DNA from: Dichetophora obliterata
Taxonomy: Eukaryota > Arthropoda > Insecta > Diptera > Sciomyzidae
DNA length: 64,000 nt
Direction: 5' to 3'
Assembly: GCA_963920525.1 (NCBI GenBank)
Contig: OY986437.1
Span: forward strand, 198,296,511-198,360,510
The notes beneath the pieces were generated by a model. That model made no database searches, was not told where the DNA came from, and saw nothing but the letters and a program-made list of their open reading frames with translations. The stretch's first letter is position 1, and every line of letters begins with the position of its first letter. Position numbers and translations under genes: made by a program. This document shows, piece by piece, positions 22,680 through 32,479 of this stretch.

Positions 22680-22931
22680 CGTCGGAAGCGGGGGGCAAGG
22701 TGGGCAGTTGCCCCCCCCCCACTTTTTTAGCTAGATAAACAATTTAAAAGGAAAAGTTATTCAAAATATCAGTTTTTTTACAACGATAATATTTTTGTAT
22801 TATATATTTTCCTCTTCTTTCCCTCTTCTTCATGTTTCATGTGAAGAAATTTTGGTGAACTTTTTTTGCACCACCATTTGTACTGCCCCCCATTTGTACT
22901 GCCCCCCCAGATGAAATTCGTTTCCGACGCG
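22680..22931. mobile_element. Candidate small MITE with G/C homopolymer flanks
   Basis: Short inverted ends GCGTCGGAA (22680-22688 and complement 22922-22930), bounded by ATTG on the left and GATTG on the right. Just inside are GGGGGGCAAGGTGGGCAG on the left and CCCCCCAGATGAAATTC-type sequence on the right, so a C/G-rich block lies at each side of an AT-rich middle. No coding capacity. Confidence 0.4.
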
Positions 22932-23440
22932 ATTGAATACAATGAAATGTTCCAACAAAATTATAAACTTTATTAAGCAAAAGTCTTATATACGATTCTG
23001 AGACCAAATTAAGAATGTATTTGCTTTTAAAGACTGTGATTCAATTTTTCTACGGCAAATATATTTTGAATCAGTAAGAAATATGTTTCTGATACAAGCA
23101 AATATATAGTATATAGTTATAAAATGTACATGCAATAGTAGTAAATGTACGTACATGATTGCAAATATAAAAAATACTGCGAAAAAATTCGTTTTATTGC
23201 GTTTTTTTTCAAAATTTACTGCGATTTACGAATTTTCAAGTCCGAACCCTGGTACTGCCTATTTATTTTGAAGTGAAAAGAGAGATATCATATGAAATCT
23301 CCTAACTTATTCTCTGAGTCTCTCTGAGAAACGTACCATAGAAATTCCTCGCAACCAACTTTAAGTCAGAAGTTTCACGCAAAAAATAAATAGATGTTGC
23401 CAGCGAAATTTCACGCAAACGAACAGAGTACTAGGTTTTA

Positions 23441-24033
23441 AAGCAAAAAAAGAAAACGTACGCATTTTTTATTGACTTCCCATGTGCATTCGACACTATA
23501 CCAAGAAATTTCCTTTTTTATAAGCTTTCCAAGTACGGGCTATCAAGCAAAATTGTAAAGATTCTACAATTTCTTTATAAAAATACTGCTAGTCATGTTT
23601 GGGTTGGCGAATCATTATCAGAATCATTCTCAGTAGACCAAGGAGTAAAACAAGGTTGTTTATTAAGTCCTACTCTGTTCTCTCTGTATCTCAACGACTT
23701 GCACGAATCACTTCCTGGCGGTATAGAAGTGGCAAGCACAAAAGTAAAAGTTCTTATGTATGCTGATGATATTGTTCTCTTGTCCACTTCTCCTGATAAA
23801 TTACAATCTATGATAGATTCCTTATATGGCTGTTGCCTGCTGCTTATGGCAGCTTAAAGTAAATCTTTCTAAGTCTAAATTTTTAATTTTTAGGGAAAGT
23901 ACGAGAATCAGTATATCGATTGCTTGGTCTTTGGGGGCCAGCAAATTGAAATTGTTAACGAATACAAATATCTTGGTGTTCTTTTGACCTACAACTTGTC
24001 GTATCGGAAATATTTTAATAGTAAACTAGTGAC
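23441..24033 (+). pseudogene. LINE ORF2 part 2: RT catalytic core
   Basis: This continues the reverse transcriptase after the MITE. YAFFIDFPCAFDTIPRNFLF holds the first catalytic Asp (block A), VDQGVKQGCLLSPTLFSLYL is block B, and VLMYADDIVLLST is block C with the catalytic Asp pair. A TAA at about 23857 and a frameshift near 23930 follow. The thumb region then resumes with QQIEIVNEYKYLGVLLTYNL and stops at SKLVT, where the 1347-bp insertion begins. Together with the flanking parts it shows that the LINE was once complete through RT. Confidence 0.85.
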
Positions 24034-25380
24034 AGAAAGCCACTATGTTTTTAACGTTGACCCCTGCCACGAAGGCTTAATTTAACGGTGCTCCAAAGCT
24101 TGGGACAAATATGAAGCGTCGGCCAACGCCCCTTCAGAATTCAAGAAAGACCACTTTGAAAGGTTCCCCTAATAACATGCAACAGAACCCCATGTATCTT
24201 GTCGTCAGATTGACGCAATTCATGGCCGTGGCACTTTTAGCTACTCGAATTTGTACATGACTTGGTTATTTTAATAACCTTGGGCTATCTCAGTATGAAT
24301 ACCAATAATATAACCCATTACTTTTTCAGCCGCAATAATCATCTACATCATATCAAGGGTCATCACTCCTTGACACGAAAGACTAAGGCGGCAACTACAT
24401 TAGGCCTGTCATCATATCATCAGGTTCCTCAATCTCAGTGGACACAACTCAGACTATTTAGGTTTCCCCGTCGCCTGCTCTCAAATTCCAAAGGTAACAG
24501 TATATTGATCCGGTAGTTGCTTACCTTCCTAACATTTACTGTTTGAAATTAGCGAGATTCAATCTACCATCATTCTCTTAGTAACTTAAGGGAATCACTA
24601 GCCCGAGTTCAACTTAAATGTAACTCATACCGGCCTTTCTGGCCTAACCACAGCCAGAGCGCATTGAAAACCCCACGTGGGCCAAACCCAAACGACAGTC
24701 AATACCTGGGCTCAAGGCTCCACCTGACAAGGCTCTTCAACATCCCGTCTTACAGACCAAAAGTTCTTAGAACATTTATATTTGACTGTGACACCTTCAG
24801 CCACTAGAATTGTACATGACTAGGTTAAAAAAATAACCATTGGTTTCGCAATAAAACCGGGTAAACCACAATTCTACTTATGCAACTTCGTTAATCTAAT
24901 TAAGACTTAATAAAAAGCCTCTTTCGGAAAACTAGGAAGCATGAGCCGTTGTATACCAATTGGCTTATACAACGGTCCAAAGATTAAATGTTTCCTACAT
25001 AAAACCTTTATTCTAAGATAAGGTCTGCAGAACAACGATAGATCAGGTCTCCTCATCATTGATGGATGACTGTCACCGCTCTTCAAGTTATGTTGGATTG
25101 ATCGTCCATCGAAAGCATATTACAATGACGGTGTTATGATAACTTAATATCAAAACCATGCTTTCTCCAAAAATTTGGCAACCAACAACCAAGGCTCAAG
25201 GTAGACCTTTTTCTTTTACAGTTATCAGATGAACATTCAAGAGCCGTGCCTCAAAAATGAACTCATTATGAGATAAGTTCATGGGCCGTGCCCCATGAAC
25301 TGCCCATCCAATAACAAACCCTCACCGCTTCCATTCCTGGCTTGGGACAGGCAGATTCCCCGAAGGTCCTCTGGCGGGTT
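24034..25380. mobile_element. 1347-bp insertion of unknown class with 15-bp duplication
   Basis: The LINE is interrupted between SKLVT and AKIAINGLA. The 15 bases TAGTAAACTAGTGAC occur at both edges (24019-24033 and 25381-25395), so this is a genuine insertion with target duplication. The insert is more GC-rich than its surroundings and has no coding frame above 84 codons. No terminal inverted repeats or poly-A tail are seen on either strand. Internally, an approximate direct repeat about 565 bp apart shares TTGTACATGAC, then GGTTA..ATAACC (24252 and 24808), and both copies are preceded by CAxCTTTTAGC/CACCTTCAGCCACT words. A long target duplication suggests target-primed retrotransposition, so it might be the untranslated 5' region of another LINE. 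I do not recognise it. Confidence 0.6.
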
Positions 25381-25395
25381 TAGTAAACTAGTGAC

Positions 25396-26269
25396 CGCAA
25401 AAATCGCAATAAATGGCTTAGCTATATACACAATCCAAAAATATCATTGTCAAATAAATTGAAAATTTTCAACGCCGCCTCTAGGTCAATTATGTTGTAC
25501 GGAGCCCAAGTTTGGGGCTACAAACAATACGATGACGTTGAAAAGCTCTTCAGATTCTTCATTTAGAAAATATTATTATTGCCAAAAAATACGCCAAGCT
25601 ATATGCTTTATTTAGAGACCGGCTTAAAATCTCAACCTATTGAAACTTTGCGCTTGCATTTTAACTACGTTAATAAAGTCCTCAGAATACCTCCTCACAG
25701 ACTCCCAAATATTTTAGCTAAAGAAGTATTTGAGAAGGGTGTTTTTTGGGCAGCGGAATGGAATAAGTTAAATGCTGAGCAACGTGTGGATATGCCATCA
25801 AACTTTAGTTCAAATACATTAGTGGAGTATTACACTAACTTAACTACACTTATTGAGAATAAACAAAGGCATTCAGTACATTGACAGTGCAAAAACATCT
25901 CAAAATCACAACTTGTATTCACAACTAGAGCACGAAGGGGTTCAGTCATTTCTACAAAACACATCTGCAAAAGTCGTAAGCTTACTTTTTAAAGCAAGAG
26001 GCGGGTTGTTTGATTTAAATGCGCGAGCTTTTAGAGGTGTGAGTCTAAGTACTTGCACTTTTTGTAATTTAAATATAATAGAAAACACCTATCATTTCGT
26101 AGGTGTATGTCCTATCTTCAAAACAAGCAGAATCAGGTGTTTCGGCAAAAAAGAATTAAAGGTGGCAGAAGTTTTAGACTTGCTTAATGGAAGTAATAAC
26201 AGTGCGCTTTATGAGTTCTTAAATAGCTCTCTCAAATATCGATATTTATTATTAAATGAATTTGTATAA
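25396..26269 (+). pseudogene. LINE ORF2 part 3: C-terminus
   Basis: After the second duplication the sequence reads AKIAINGLAIYTIQKYHCQ. A TGA and a frameshift near 25470 follow, then AASRSIMLYGAQVWGYKQYD, the 'LYGxxVW' block typical of LINE RT C-termini. A TAG at 25564 is followed by an open stretch (25579-25884), then another frameshift into 25853-26269. The end carries CTFCNLNIIENTYHFVGVCP, a CCHC-like finger. ORF ends at TAA 26267-26269. Confidence 0.75.
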
Positions 26270-26362
26270 TATACATAATTTTTTGTTTTTTTTTTCAATT
26301 TTACATGAAATTATATATTACTACTTCTACTTAATACGTAATACCTAATACTTATTACTTAA

Positions 26363-26930
26363 AATGTTGATTTTCTGTGATTTAAATACAAATTCTAAAT
26401 GCTTTATAGTTTAAAACATACTTGATTTTAAATACAAAATCTAGTAGTTTGATAGTTTAAAATCGTTTATTAAGCTTTAAGCATAGTACTCTGTTCAGTT
26501 TCATGTGAAATTCCACTCAAATCTCCATACAAAAGGTGACAGCTGTGAAACAAGCGTGGACATTTTCACAACATGTTCGTCAGAGCAGTACTTTGTTCCG
26601 CTGCGTGAAATTATAGCAACATGTTTCTGAGCAACATTTTTTCACAACAATTTAATTGTGCTGCCTATTTATTTTGAAGTGAAGGAGAGATATCATATGA
26701 AATCTCCCAACTTATTCTCTGAGTCTCTCTGAGAAATGTTGCCATAGAAATTCCTAGCAACAAACTTTAAGTCAGAAATTTCGTGCAACAAATAAATAGA
26801 TGTTGCCAGCGAAATTTCACGCAAACGAACAGAGTACTAGGCTTTAGGTCAAACATTTGGAATTTGTATTCAAATCATAGAACATCAACATAATGAATAA
26901 CAAGGTCATATAGAAAACTTTAATTACTTA
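26363..26930. repeat. Foldback family FB34 copy, interrupted by a MITE
   Basis: The left arm runs from TGTTGATTTTCTGTGATTT (26363) through TCTAGTAGTTTGATAG and AATCGTTTATTAAGC to 26479. After the MITE (26480-26843) it resumes TTAGGTCAAAC, and only the outer right arm follows (TTTGGAATTTGTATTCAAA, then AACATCAACATAATGAATAA). The central loop region is deleted. The uninterrupted members at 6976 and 34205 read GAGCTTTAGGTC or GAGCTTAAGGTC here and confirm the insertion point. Confidence 0.8.
26480..26843. mobile_element. PIF/Harbinger-like MITE, copy 2 (intact)
   Basis: 364 bp, with ends AGCATAGTACTCTGTTC and AGCCTAGTACTCTGTTC and TTA on both flanks (26477-26479 and 26844-26846). It is nearly identical to the non-interrupted parts of copy 1 (21358-23437), including GACAGCTGTGAAACAAGCG and GAAATTTCACGCAAACGAA. 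No coding capacity. Confidence 0.88.
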
Positions 26931-27224
26931 AAATTTAATTCCTAATACTTAATACTTCATATTTAATCTATACATATAATAAAATGTAAAAGCAATATCT
27001 GTACATTGAATATTTTTTCGTAGTTAAAGTAGATTCCAAAAATTTAATTTTAAAAATTTTGGTCTGTCATCATGTTAAAACTAATGGATAGATTTTCTTC
27101 AAACTTGGCATAAAGGCTTGTTGCATCTCTGGCCAGGACATAAGAATTACTTTCAAAATAACAGCTCTTTTGCAAAAAAATGGAAAATAAAAACACTGAA
27201 AAGTGAGCGAAGAATTAAAAATAA
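26931..27224. other. Spacer, no gene
   Basis: AT-rich with a phrase like TGTTAAAACTAATGGATAG, then ATTTTCTTCAAACTTGGCA. This resembles wording common in decayed fly transposons, but no boundary is found. Confidence 0.35.
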
Positions 27225-27650
27225 CCCTGTAGTTCGGTGGGCCTACTACTTGGTATGCGAATTCACATACCCTCAGTGAAAGGGGCACGCCCTTCGCCTA
27301 TCTACTCACAACATATTTTGCACGTCCTTTTAACACAGCGATGTCATTGACTGTGGCGAACGGACCCAACGTGCATTACCATGGACTTTACAATTTTGCT
27401 GTCCTAATGGGCATACGAATTTCCTTGCCACAAGGGGCATGCGAATTGTAATATCCTAATAGGCTTGTGAATTTCCAAGTCTTTAAGAGCATACGATTTC
27501 CCCTGCCGCAAGTAACAAGCGAATTCTTAAGTCCTAATGAGTTTGTGAATTTTCAATCTTTAAGAGATAACGAATTCTCCATTCCCAATGGGCATCCCCT
27601 ACCGCAAGGGGTATGCGAATTTTCTTGTCTTTATGTAATAGCAAATTCTC
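27225..27650. repeat. Degenerate minisatellite with a GCGAATT core
   Basis: At least nine variants of GGGCATGCGAATTTCC occur (e.g. 27251, 27412, 27438, 27462, 27486, 27515, 27541, 27563, 27607), separated by about 21-28 bases. They alternate with words like TCCTAATGGG and CTGCCGCAAGGGG. The units are strongly diverged and the motif is not coding in a consistent frame. Confidence 0.6.
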
Positions 27651-28773
27651 TAGTTGTAATATTTTTAATAAAAAACACAGCTAATTTAGCTGTGTAGATA
27701 AACTATTTATAAAATTTTGCTTGCTTTAAAATTTTAGAATAATAGGAATAATTTAACTAGTATTTTCTGCCGTTTACTTATTTTGACAAAAAATAAGCAT
27801 TATTTTCAGCTAGATACTTTTCCAGCAAAAATGTCCAGCAGATTGATATATTTTAGAAACTATGCATGCTAGGACAATAAAATTTGGTTATGGTGGCTTA
27901 GCGTGAAGACATATTAATTTATATAATGAATTGCTTTTTAATGAAAATTATTAAAAACGGCTGTAAAAAAAAAACTGTCAAAAAATGTACGCACGACGTA
28001 TGAGGACAGTATTTCCTGCAATTATTTATTATCGCTTACACGCAGTGTTAATTTTTTTTGTACTAATAAGATTCAGGCACTGTACAAAAAATAAACGGGA
28101 GAAAGTACCAGTAAAATTTTGTGTAAAAAATTCAAGACATAAAATAACTATTACTTTCTTATTTTTTTGGAAAAAAGGAATAAAGGTGCAATTATAATTT
28201 CAATGTGACAGTTCAGGATCAATTAAAACTTCGTCATCCATAGCTGTGGACATATATAACTATCACATTAATAACGAAAACAACAAGAAATCGAAACCGA
28301 TCTCATTAATCATTTGCTTATTGACTAAACGTAATGTAAAGTAACGTATAAATTCAAATTCTACCTTAGCCTTTACGGTCCTTGTATGAAACACGTTTAC
28401 TATTTTGTTATTTCTTGAAAAGCAATCTTAAATTAGTAATTTAATGATATATTAGTTAATAGAAAAAGGCCTTAAGATACTACAATATTTATTTATAATT
28501 TCAAACTCGCACCTGTTTTTGTTGTCTCGTAATAAGTGTTGCATAAGAATAAATGAGCGAGTTCATTATAATTAAGTATCTTATGGGTACTTTTTGTGTC
28601 GTCTATAGAGCCTTTTATATTTTAAAGAAAGCAAACATAATTTTTTTAAAGTCCATTTGGACAAATATATTGAACATAAATAATAGAATAAAAGTTGTAT
28701 ATTACGTAGTAGACGTATTAATAATTAATACATACATAAATGTAATTACTCCAATAGCTCTTTAACGAGGCAG
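27651..28773. other. AT-rich spacer, no gene
   Basis: Frames of 70 codons at 27985 and 28553 show no domain and have AT-driven composition. No terminal repeats or RNA genes were recognised. Confidence 0.45.
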
Positions 28774-29010
28774 TCAAAAATTTTGTTTGGCAAGTTGAAT
28801 GGCATTTCGTAGCTGCTCATCGGAAGTGCCTGCATCCCCAAAAGAAATTGATTGAATGACAGCATTGAACAAAAGCTTGTTAGCCTTTAGACTCTTTTTA
28901 CCAGAAACTCCATCGACATTATAATTTGCTATTATTACATCCGAAAAGATGAATTTGATATTTTTAATAATATCATGTGGGCGCATCAAAGTTTTCAAAG
29001 CTTGTATCTA
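28774..29010 (-). pseudogene. Possible terminal exon or relic of a DUF4806-like protein
   Basis: The minus-strand frame ending at 28774 reads ALKTLMRPHDIIKNIKFIFS, then DVIIANYNVDGVSGKKSLKA and NKLLFNAVIQ. The pattern NY(N/S)xxGxxGKKxLKxxxLxxxV resembles the C-terminal region of insect proteins annotated DUF4806, some of which are transposon-associated. The composition is protein-like rather than AT-driven. A TTTAATAG acceptor-like site precedes the block at about 29011, so it could be a last exon, but no upstream exon is identifiable before the RTE at 29216. Family assignment is from memory of the motif and is weak. Confidence 0.3.
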
Positions 29011-29215
29011 TTAAATAAAGAAGGTAGGTTTTTAACAATAATGCGATTTTCAACAGGCCCAGCGCTCTCTCAAACCCTTTGCAAATTGGGCTGAATTTGC
29101 ACAGTTCTTTTTTATATCTTAGGGTAAAAATCTTGTCATTGTTTTTCATACTTTTTTTAAACAATTATTTCTTATTCGTCAGAAAAAAGAACAAATAAAC
29201 AGAAGCTGTTTCGTT

Positions 29216-32200
29216 GGTGGGAAACTGGGGGCGATGGAATAATGTAACATGTCTGACTGTCTCAACCTGGCGAGGCCAGCATAATCTTTGTGAAATCGTC
29301 TCAAGTCGACTCAAACCTCCACGTGGTGTTTCCTGGGCAACGTCAAAACTGACAACCGTTAGTTTGGCGGCTAATCTGAGCGGCGGGCCTCCCTAGGCTT
29401 AAAATAGGTTGTGCGTCGGGTTTGAAGCCCACCCGTAAAAACCAATTTCAATGAAAACAAACAAGAATAGAAGAAAAATGATCCCCAAATCTGATGACGA
29501 CTACCGCAAACGAAAAACTGATAATGATTTACGGATATGCACCTGGAATGTCCGAACCCTTAATTGGGAAGGTGCCTCTATCCAACTGACTGATGTCTTG
29601 GAAAGATACAAAGCTGATATCACTGCTATCCAAGAAATGCGATGGAAGGGACAGGGTTGCATTCGGCATGCACCCTGTGATATCTACTACAGCGGCCATG
29701 CGGAGAAGCACGAGTTTGGATGCGGATTTGTAGTTGGCAAGAGACTACGGCCCCACGTCCTGCGATTCACACCTGTGAACGAACGACTTGCCATAATCCG
29801 CATCAAGGTTAGATTTTTCAATATAAGCCTAATATGTGCGCACGCTCCCACAGAAGACAAGGACGATGAGATCAAGGAAATTTTCTACGAGCGCCTTGAA
29901 AATGCTTACGAGCGCTGCCCCCGTCACGACGTAAAAATCGTGCTTGGTGACTTCAACGCTAAGGTGGGCAAGGAAAATATTTTTGGTCCAACAGTCGGAA
30001 AGTTCAGCCTCCACGACAACACCTCCGATAACGGAATGAGGCTGATTGACTTCGCCGCAGCACGAAACATGGTCGTAAGTAGCACTAGATTCAAGCATCT
30101 CAATATTCATAAAGCCACCTGGATGTCCCCTGATCAAAAAACCAAGAATCAAATTGATCACGTTTTGATCGACGGAAGGCACTCTTCCAGTGTATTGGAT
30201 GTACGCACGATCCGTGGTGCAAACATTGACTCGGATCACTATCTTGTTGCAGCCAAGATCCGTACACGTCTATGCGCAGCTAAGAATACACGCAACCCTA
30301 CACAGAGAAAGCTAGACGTCGATAAGCTGCAATCAAAACAGACAGCCGATGCTTTTGCCACTCGACTCTCACTCCTGCTTCAAAGCACTCCTCCAATCGA
30401 TGATATATGCGCGCAGTGGACTCACATTTCCAACTCCATGCGTGCGGCTGCTGAAGAGGTGATTGGCTACCAACGCCCTAGCCGAAACCAGTGGTACGAC
30501 CAGGAGTGTCGCGACGCCACTGCAGAGAAAGACGCCGCCTACAAAGCCACCCTGCAGTCGGTTGTAACGCGCGCTGCTAAGGAGCGATACAAAGAAAAGA
30601 GGAGGGAAGAGAGACATATTTTCAGGCGGAAAAAAAGAGAGGCAGAAAAGCGCGAGCAGGAGAAGATTGAGATGTATGGTGACAGGAATGAGGCCCGAAA
30701 ATTTTTCGAAAAAATAAGACGCCTTGCCGATGGTTTTAAAACCGGGGCCTCTTCCTGCAAGGATGAAAACGGGAATCTAGTGACAGATGTCCAGAGTATA
30801 CTGACGTTATGGAGGGAACACTTCTCTAAGCTTCTAAATGGCGACGCTGACAACAATCCCGCCAATAGAGATGATATTCCGGAAACCCCAATTTTGGATG
30901 ACAGCGTTGAGGTTCCGCTGCCCGACTATGATGAAGTTCTGACAGCTATAGCTCGGCTTAAAAATAACAAAGCCGCGGGAGCTGATGGCTTACCTGCTGA
31001 GTTGTTTAAGAACGGAGGCGAAGCTCTACTTAAATGCATTCACGAGCTTCTATGCAGAATATGGTCGGAAGAATGCATTCCGAACGATTGGAATCTCAGT
31101 GTGCTCTGCCCAATCCACAAGAAAGGCGATCCCACTATCTGTGCCAATTACCGTGGGATAAGCCTTCTTAATATCGCATATAAGGTCCTGTCGAGCGTTT
31201 TATGTGAAAGATTGAAGCCCATTGTAAACGAACTGATCGGACCTTATCAGTGTGGCTTCAGACCTGGAAAGTCCACCATCGACCAGATTTTCACGCTACG
31301 ACAAATCTTGGAGAAGACTCAAGAAAAACAAGTCGACACCCACCATCTTTTTGTCGACTACAAAGCCGCCTTCGACAGCCCAATAAGGAAGCACCTGTAC
31401 TCCACCATGTCTGAATTTGGTATTCCTGCAAAACTAATACGACTTTGCAGGATGACACTGAGCAACACCAGCAGCGCAGCTAAAATCGGGAAGGACCTCT
31501 CCCCACCATTTATTACCAAACGAGGTTTCAGACAAGGTGATTCCTTATCGTGCGACTTTTTCAACCTAATGATGGAAAAGATCATCCGAGCTGCTGATCT
31601 GAGACGTAGTGGCACAATATTCTACAAGAGTGTTATGCTGCTTGCGTATGCTGATGACATCGATATCATTGGCCATAATACGCGCGAAGTCAGTGCAGCA
31701 TTTTCCAGATTAGAAAGAGAGTCAAGTCGAATGGGTCTGGCAGTGAATGCAGACAAGACGAAATACTTAGTGTCAACAAACAAACAGTCCCAGCGTCTTG
31801 GAACCCACGTTACCGTTGACAATACCTCCTTCGAGGTTGTGAAGAACTTCGTTTATCTGGGATCCAGCATTAATTCTACCAACGACATCAGCATTGAGAT
31901 CAAACGAAGAATAACTCTTGCCAACAGGTGTTACTTTGGGCTCAGTAGGCAATTGAGAAGCAGAGCCCTCTCTCGACGAACGAAAATCACGCTCTATAAA
32001 TCGCTCATCATGCCCGTCCTACTTTACGCATCACAAACCTGGACGCTGAGCAGTTTAGATGAAAAGACTTTAGGAGCATTCGAGAGAAAGATTCTTCGTA
32101 AGATCTACGGACCAATCTGCGTCAATGGCGAGTACCGAATACGGTGGAATGATGAACTGTATGAGCTGTACGCTGACATCGACATAGTCAAGCGCATTAA

Positions 32201-32471
32201 AATCGAGCGGCTTCGCTGGCTTGGTCATGTTCAGCGCATGAAAGACGATGCTCCAGTGAAGAAAACATTCGATTCGGTACCCAGCGGCGGTCAACGCAGA
32301 AGAGGACGACCGCATCTTCGTTGGAAAGACCAAGTAGAGGACAACCTGACGAAGCTTGGAATTTCCAACTGGCGCCAGCAAGCGAAAGACAGAAATGGCT
32401 GGCGCAAATTCTTAGATGAGGCCAAGACCGACATACGGTTGTAGCGCCAACTAAGTAAGTAAAGTAAGTAA
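29216..32471 (+). mobile_element. Full-length RTE-clade LINE with target duplication
   Basis: A 3256-bp RTE non-LTR retrotransposon. The 8-base word GTTTCGTT lies directly on both sides (29208-29215 and 32472-32479). The 5' leader (29216-29450) is GC-richer and contains GGCGGGCCTCCC and CAACCTGGCGAGGCC. The single ORF is open throughout. The 3' end is a short TAAG microsatellite tail (about 32451-32471) after GTAGCGCCAACTAAG, as typical for RTE elements, which lack poly-A. Length, tail and intact ORF all point to a complete, recent insertion. A truncated older copy is at 16835-17417. Confidence 0.92.
29451..32444 (+). CDS. RTE endonuclease / reverse transcriptase (intact ORF, 997 aa)
   Basis: This encodes the single polyprotein of an RTE LINE, which nicks target DNA and primes cDNA synthesis at the nick. 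The apurinic-like endonuclease (about residues 25-270) has Asn33 (TWNVRT), Glu62 (QEMRW), GDFNA (166-170), NQIDHVL (233-239) and SDHYLV (261-266). The Lys/Glu-rich linker (about 370-430) includes REERHIFRRKKREAEKREQE. RT begins with NNKAAGADGLPAELF, then YRGISLLN; block A is FVDYKAAFD (Asp636), block B is FRQGDSLSCDFFN, block C is LAYADDID (Asp735-Asp736). The thumb (YLGSSIN) and the C-terminal block GGQRRRGRPHLRWKDQVEDN follow. ATG 29451 is chosen because upstream frame has stops (TAG at about 29394). Such ORFs are often mis-annotated in insects as 'craniofacial development protein 2'. No stop or frameshift is seen, so it could be active. Confidence 0.92.
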   Translation: MKTNKNRRKMIPKSDDDYRKRKTDNDLRICTWNVRTLNWEGASIQLTDVLERYKADITAIQEMRWKGQGCIRHAPCDIYYSGHAEKHEFGCGFVVGKRLRPHVLRFTPVNERLAIIRIKVRFFNISLICAHAPTEDKDDEIKEIFYERLENAYERCPRHDVKIVLGDFNAKVGKENIFGPTVGKFSLHDNTSDNGMRLIDFAAARNMVVSSTRFKHLNIHKATWMSPDQKTKNQIDHVLIDGRHSSSVLDVRTIRGANIDSDHYLVAAKIRTRLCAAKNTRNPTQRKLDVDKLQSKQTADAFATRLSLLLQSTPPIDDICAQWTHISNSMRAAAEEVIGYQRPSRNQWYDQECRDATAEKDAAYKATLQSVVTRAAKERYKEKRREERHIFRRKKREAEKREQEKIEMYGDRNEARKFFEKIRRLADGFKTGASSCKDENGNLVTDVQSILTLWREHFSKLLNGDADNNPANRDDIPETPILDDSVEVPLPDYDEVLTAIARLKNNKAAGADGLPAELFKNGGEALLKCIHELLCRIWSEECIPNDWNLSVLCPIHKKGDPTICANYRGISLLNIAYKVLSSVLCERLKPIVNELIGPYQCGFRPGKSTIDQIFTLRQILEKTQEKQVDTHHLFVDYKAAFDSPIRKHLYSTMSEFGIPAKLIRLCRMTLSNTSSAAKIGKDLSPPFITKRGFRQGDSLSCDFFNLMMEKIIRAADLRRSGTIFYKSVMLLAYADDIDIIGHNTREVSAAFSRLERESSRMGLAVNADKTKYLVSTNKQSQRLGTHVTVDNTSFEVVKNFVYLGSSINSTNDISIEIKRRITLANRCYFGLSRQLRSRALSRRTKITLYKSLIMPVLLYASQTWTLSSLDEKTLGAFERKILRKIYGPICVNGEYRIRWNDELYELYADIDIVKRIKIERLRWLGHVQRMKDDAPVKKTFDSVPSGGQRRRGRPHLRWKDQVEDNLTKLGISNWRQQAKDRNGWRKFLDEAKTDIRL

Positions 32472-32479
32472 GTTTCGTT

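Larger units (their letters stand above)
21544..23251. mobile_element. Non-autonomous hAT element nested in the MITE
   Basis: Inverted ends CAGTGTTCGGACTT (21544) and CAGGGTTCGGACTT (complement ending at 23251), starting CAG as hAT termini do. It is flanked by a perfect 8-bp duplication GTACTGCC (21536-21543 and 23252-23259). The second MITE copy shows the empty site as GTGCTGCC. Subterminal repeats of the word TACTGCGATTTA occur at both ends (about 21580-21650 and 23175-23230), as expected for transposase binding sites. The 1708-bp interior encodes no transposase and holds two further small elements (22056-22480 and 22680-22931). Confidence 0.88.
21358..23437. mobile_element. PIF/Harbinger-like MITE, copy 1, interrupted by a hAT
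   Basis: The ends are AGCATAGTACTCTGTTC (21358) and AACCTAGTACTCTGTTC (complement ending at 23437). TTA lies outside on both sides (21355-21357 and 23438-23440), the PIF/Harbinger target. Without its insert it would match the 364-bp copy at 26480-26843 almost throughout. It sits in the RT of the surrounding LINE and separates RT block 2 from the AFFIDF motif (block A). Confidence 0.85.
19950..26269 (+). mobile_element. Decayed non-LTR retrotransposon (LINE) split by two insertions
   Basis: The pieces at 19950-21354, 23441-24033 and 25396-26269 line up head to tail as one endonuclease/reverse-transcriptase ORF. First insertion: a PIF/Harbinger-like MITE that itself contains a hAT element (21358-23437). 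Second: a 1347-bp insert of unknown type (24034-25380) flanked by a 15-bp duplication. Without insertions the relic is about 2.9 kb. Its 5' end is truncated within the endonuclease and no poly-A tail is obvious after 26269. The clade is uncertain; it has YADD rather than FADD and a C-terminal CCHC-like finger. Confidence 0.85.

Noticed and set aside
29829..30239. Antisense frames within the RTE ORF
   Set aside because: Shadows of the 997-codon ORF; no independent motifs.
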